A stretch of DNA of 64,000 bases, from positions 539,001 through 603,000 of the forward strand of contig JAIGNY010003255.1 in NCBI GenBank assembly GCA_020152595.1, given 5' to 3'. A program made the position numbers and the translations under genes. The notes beneath the pieces are model-generated. The model was given only the letters and a program-made list of their open reading frames with translations, was not told where the DNA came from and did no database searches. How positions within the stretch are numbered: the first letter of the stretch is position 1; each line of letters opens with the position of its first letter. Positions 63,440 through 64,000 of the stretch are shown here, piece after piece. Source of the stretch: Chiridota heheva. Its lineage: Eukaryota > Echinodermata > Holothuroidea > Apodida > Chiridotidae.

Positions 63440-63810
63440 AAATACTTACAATCATCAAGCTCGGTCTGTTTCTGCGTCTCAACAGCTCACGAGTCGCATC
63501 TTTCCAGCCAGCTTTCTTTGAATGCTGTTGTAATATTTTGACATCGAAACAAAACTATATTCTTGGATGAAAGTGTAAACACTGCACGTTTGCAACACAA
63601 TTCAGATTTGTAGTTAATTGCGCACCTTTCATACAATCTATGTGTTGTAAACACGCTCGTTTTTGCTTCAACTTCTTCCACTTCGCGCGTTACCATTCGC
63701 ACGGTGATTCTGGTGCTTAAGATACGCACAGTATGGGTAATCGTCTGATTATCACCAGTCAACAAAAATCGAGCGCATTGCAAAATACGACCTCTGTTTG
63801 CCTCCACGGG
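63440..63810 (-). other. Possible 5' UTR exon region of the kinase gene
   Basis: A strong donor GTAAGT follows GATGATT near 63446 on the minus strand, upstream of the putative first coding exon. A frame at 63807-63487 lacks an ATG start and a known motif. The transcription start is unknown. Confidence 0.25.
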
Positions 63811-64000
63811 TTGGCTAAGTTAACAATGCACATTGCGTAATGAAATTTTTCATTTCTGATTTATTTTTGTTTAAGAAAAATGTTTGATATTCTCAGTGGT
63901 GAATCCAGGTACATGGATTCTGTCGAACCCCCTCTGTTGAAACAGCAAATATAATCAATGGCATTTTGCATCTCCTACGAATCCCCTATTTTAATTTCTC

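Noticed and set aside
63487-63807. 106-codon minus-strand frame as a real gene
   Set aside because: It begins at a non-ATG codon and has no recognisable motif or conserved splice context beyond a nearby donor.

Overview
The window is eukaryotic, AT-rich and dense in repeats. It comes from an invertebrate animal, most likely a marine one; my best guess is an echinoderm or another invertebrate deuterostome, but nothing here settles that. Genes are split by GT..AG introns. The intervening DNA is packed with minisatellites, short dispersed repeats, MITE-like and hAT-like DNA transposons, tRNA-derived SINE-like pieces and broken retroelements. The palindromic word TAGGCCTA / AGGCCT recurs often outside any tandem array.

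Two multi-exon genes can be rebuilt, both on the minus strand. (1) Translation elongation factor 1-alpha has five coding exons between 22586 and 5201. Every junction is in phase and the product is an intact 463 residues. Its introns reach 6-8 kb and hold a ~2.6 kb satellite of 27-28 bp units, a 17-bp array and two different 24-bp arrays. (2) A gene between about 63158 and 47022 predicts one protein of about 889 residues: an unrecognised ~190-residue N-terminal region, a linker, then two protein kinase domains in tandem. Both domains resemble the PIM Ser/Thr family. The first lacks two catalytic features (DFG is DFR, and the catalytic-loop Asn is gone); the second keeps them. Three single-base losses in homopolymers break the frame, so the gene is either decaying or mis-assembled.

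Layout: 1-2787 broken Ty3/gypsy gag-pol (minus) with a piece of gag amplified as a 79-bp tandem array; 2788-5200 repeats and the EF1A 3' UTR; 5201-22635 EF1A; 22636-37860 intergenic, with a hAT element flanked by an 8-bp duplication (25631-26939), a second one nested in another repeat (31067-32277), and a 4.6 kb inverted-repeat structure (28490-33122); 37861-40746 plus-strand remnants of a multi-copy invertebrate gene family with a C-terminal CXC (tesmin/TSO1-like) cysteine domain; 40795-41270 a LINE reverse transcriptase tail (minus); 42880-43670 two very long TA tracts; 44150-45300 degenerate low-complexity repeats; 47022-63158 the tandem kinase gene, whose putative first intron holds a G-rich array, a 70-bp array, a ~3.9 kb inverted-repeat element with unrecognised coding remnants, and a tRNA-derived SINE.

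The two expressed-looking genes show no functional link. What unites the window is how mobile and tandem DNA has been tolerated inside introns.
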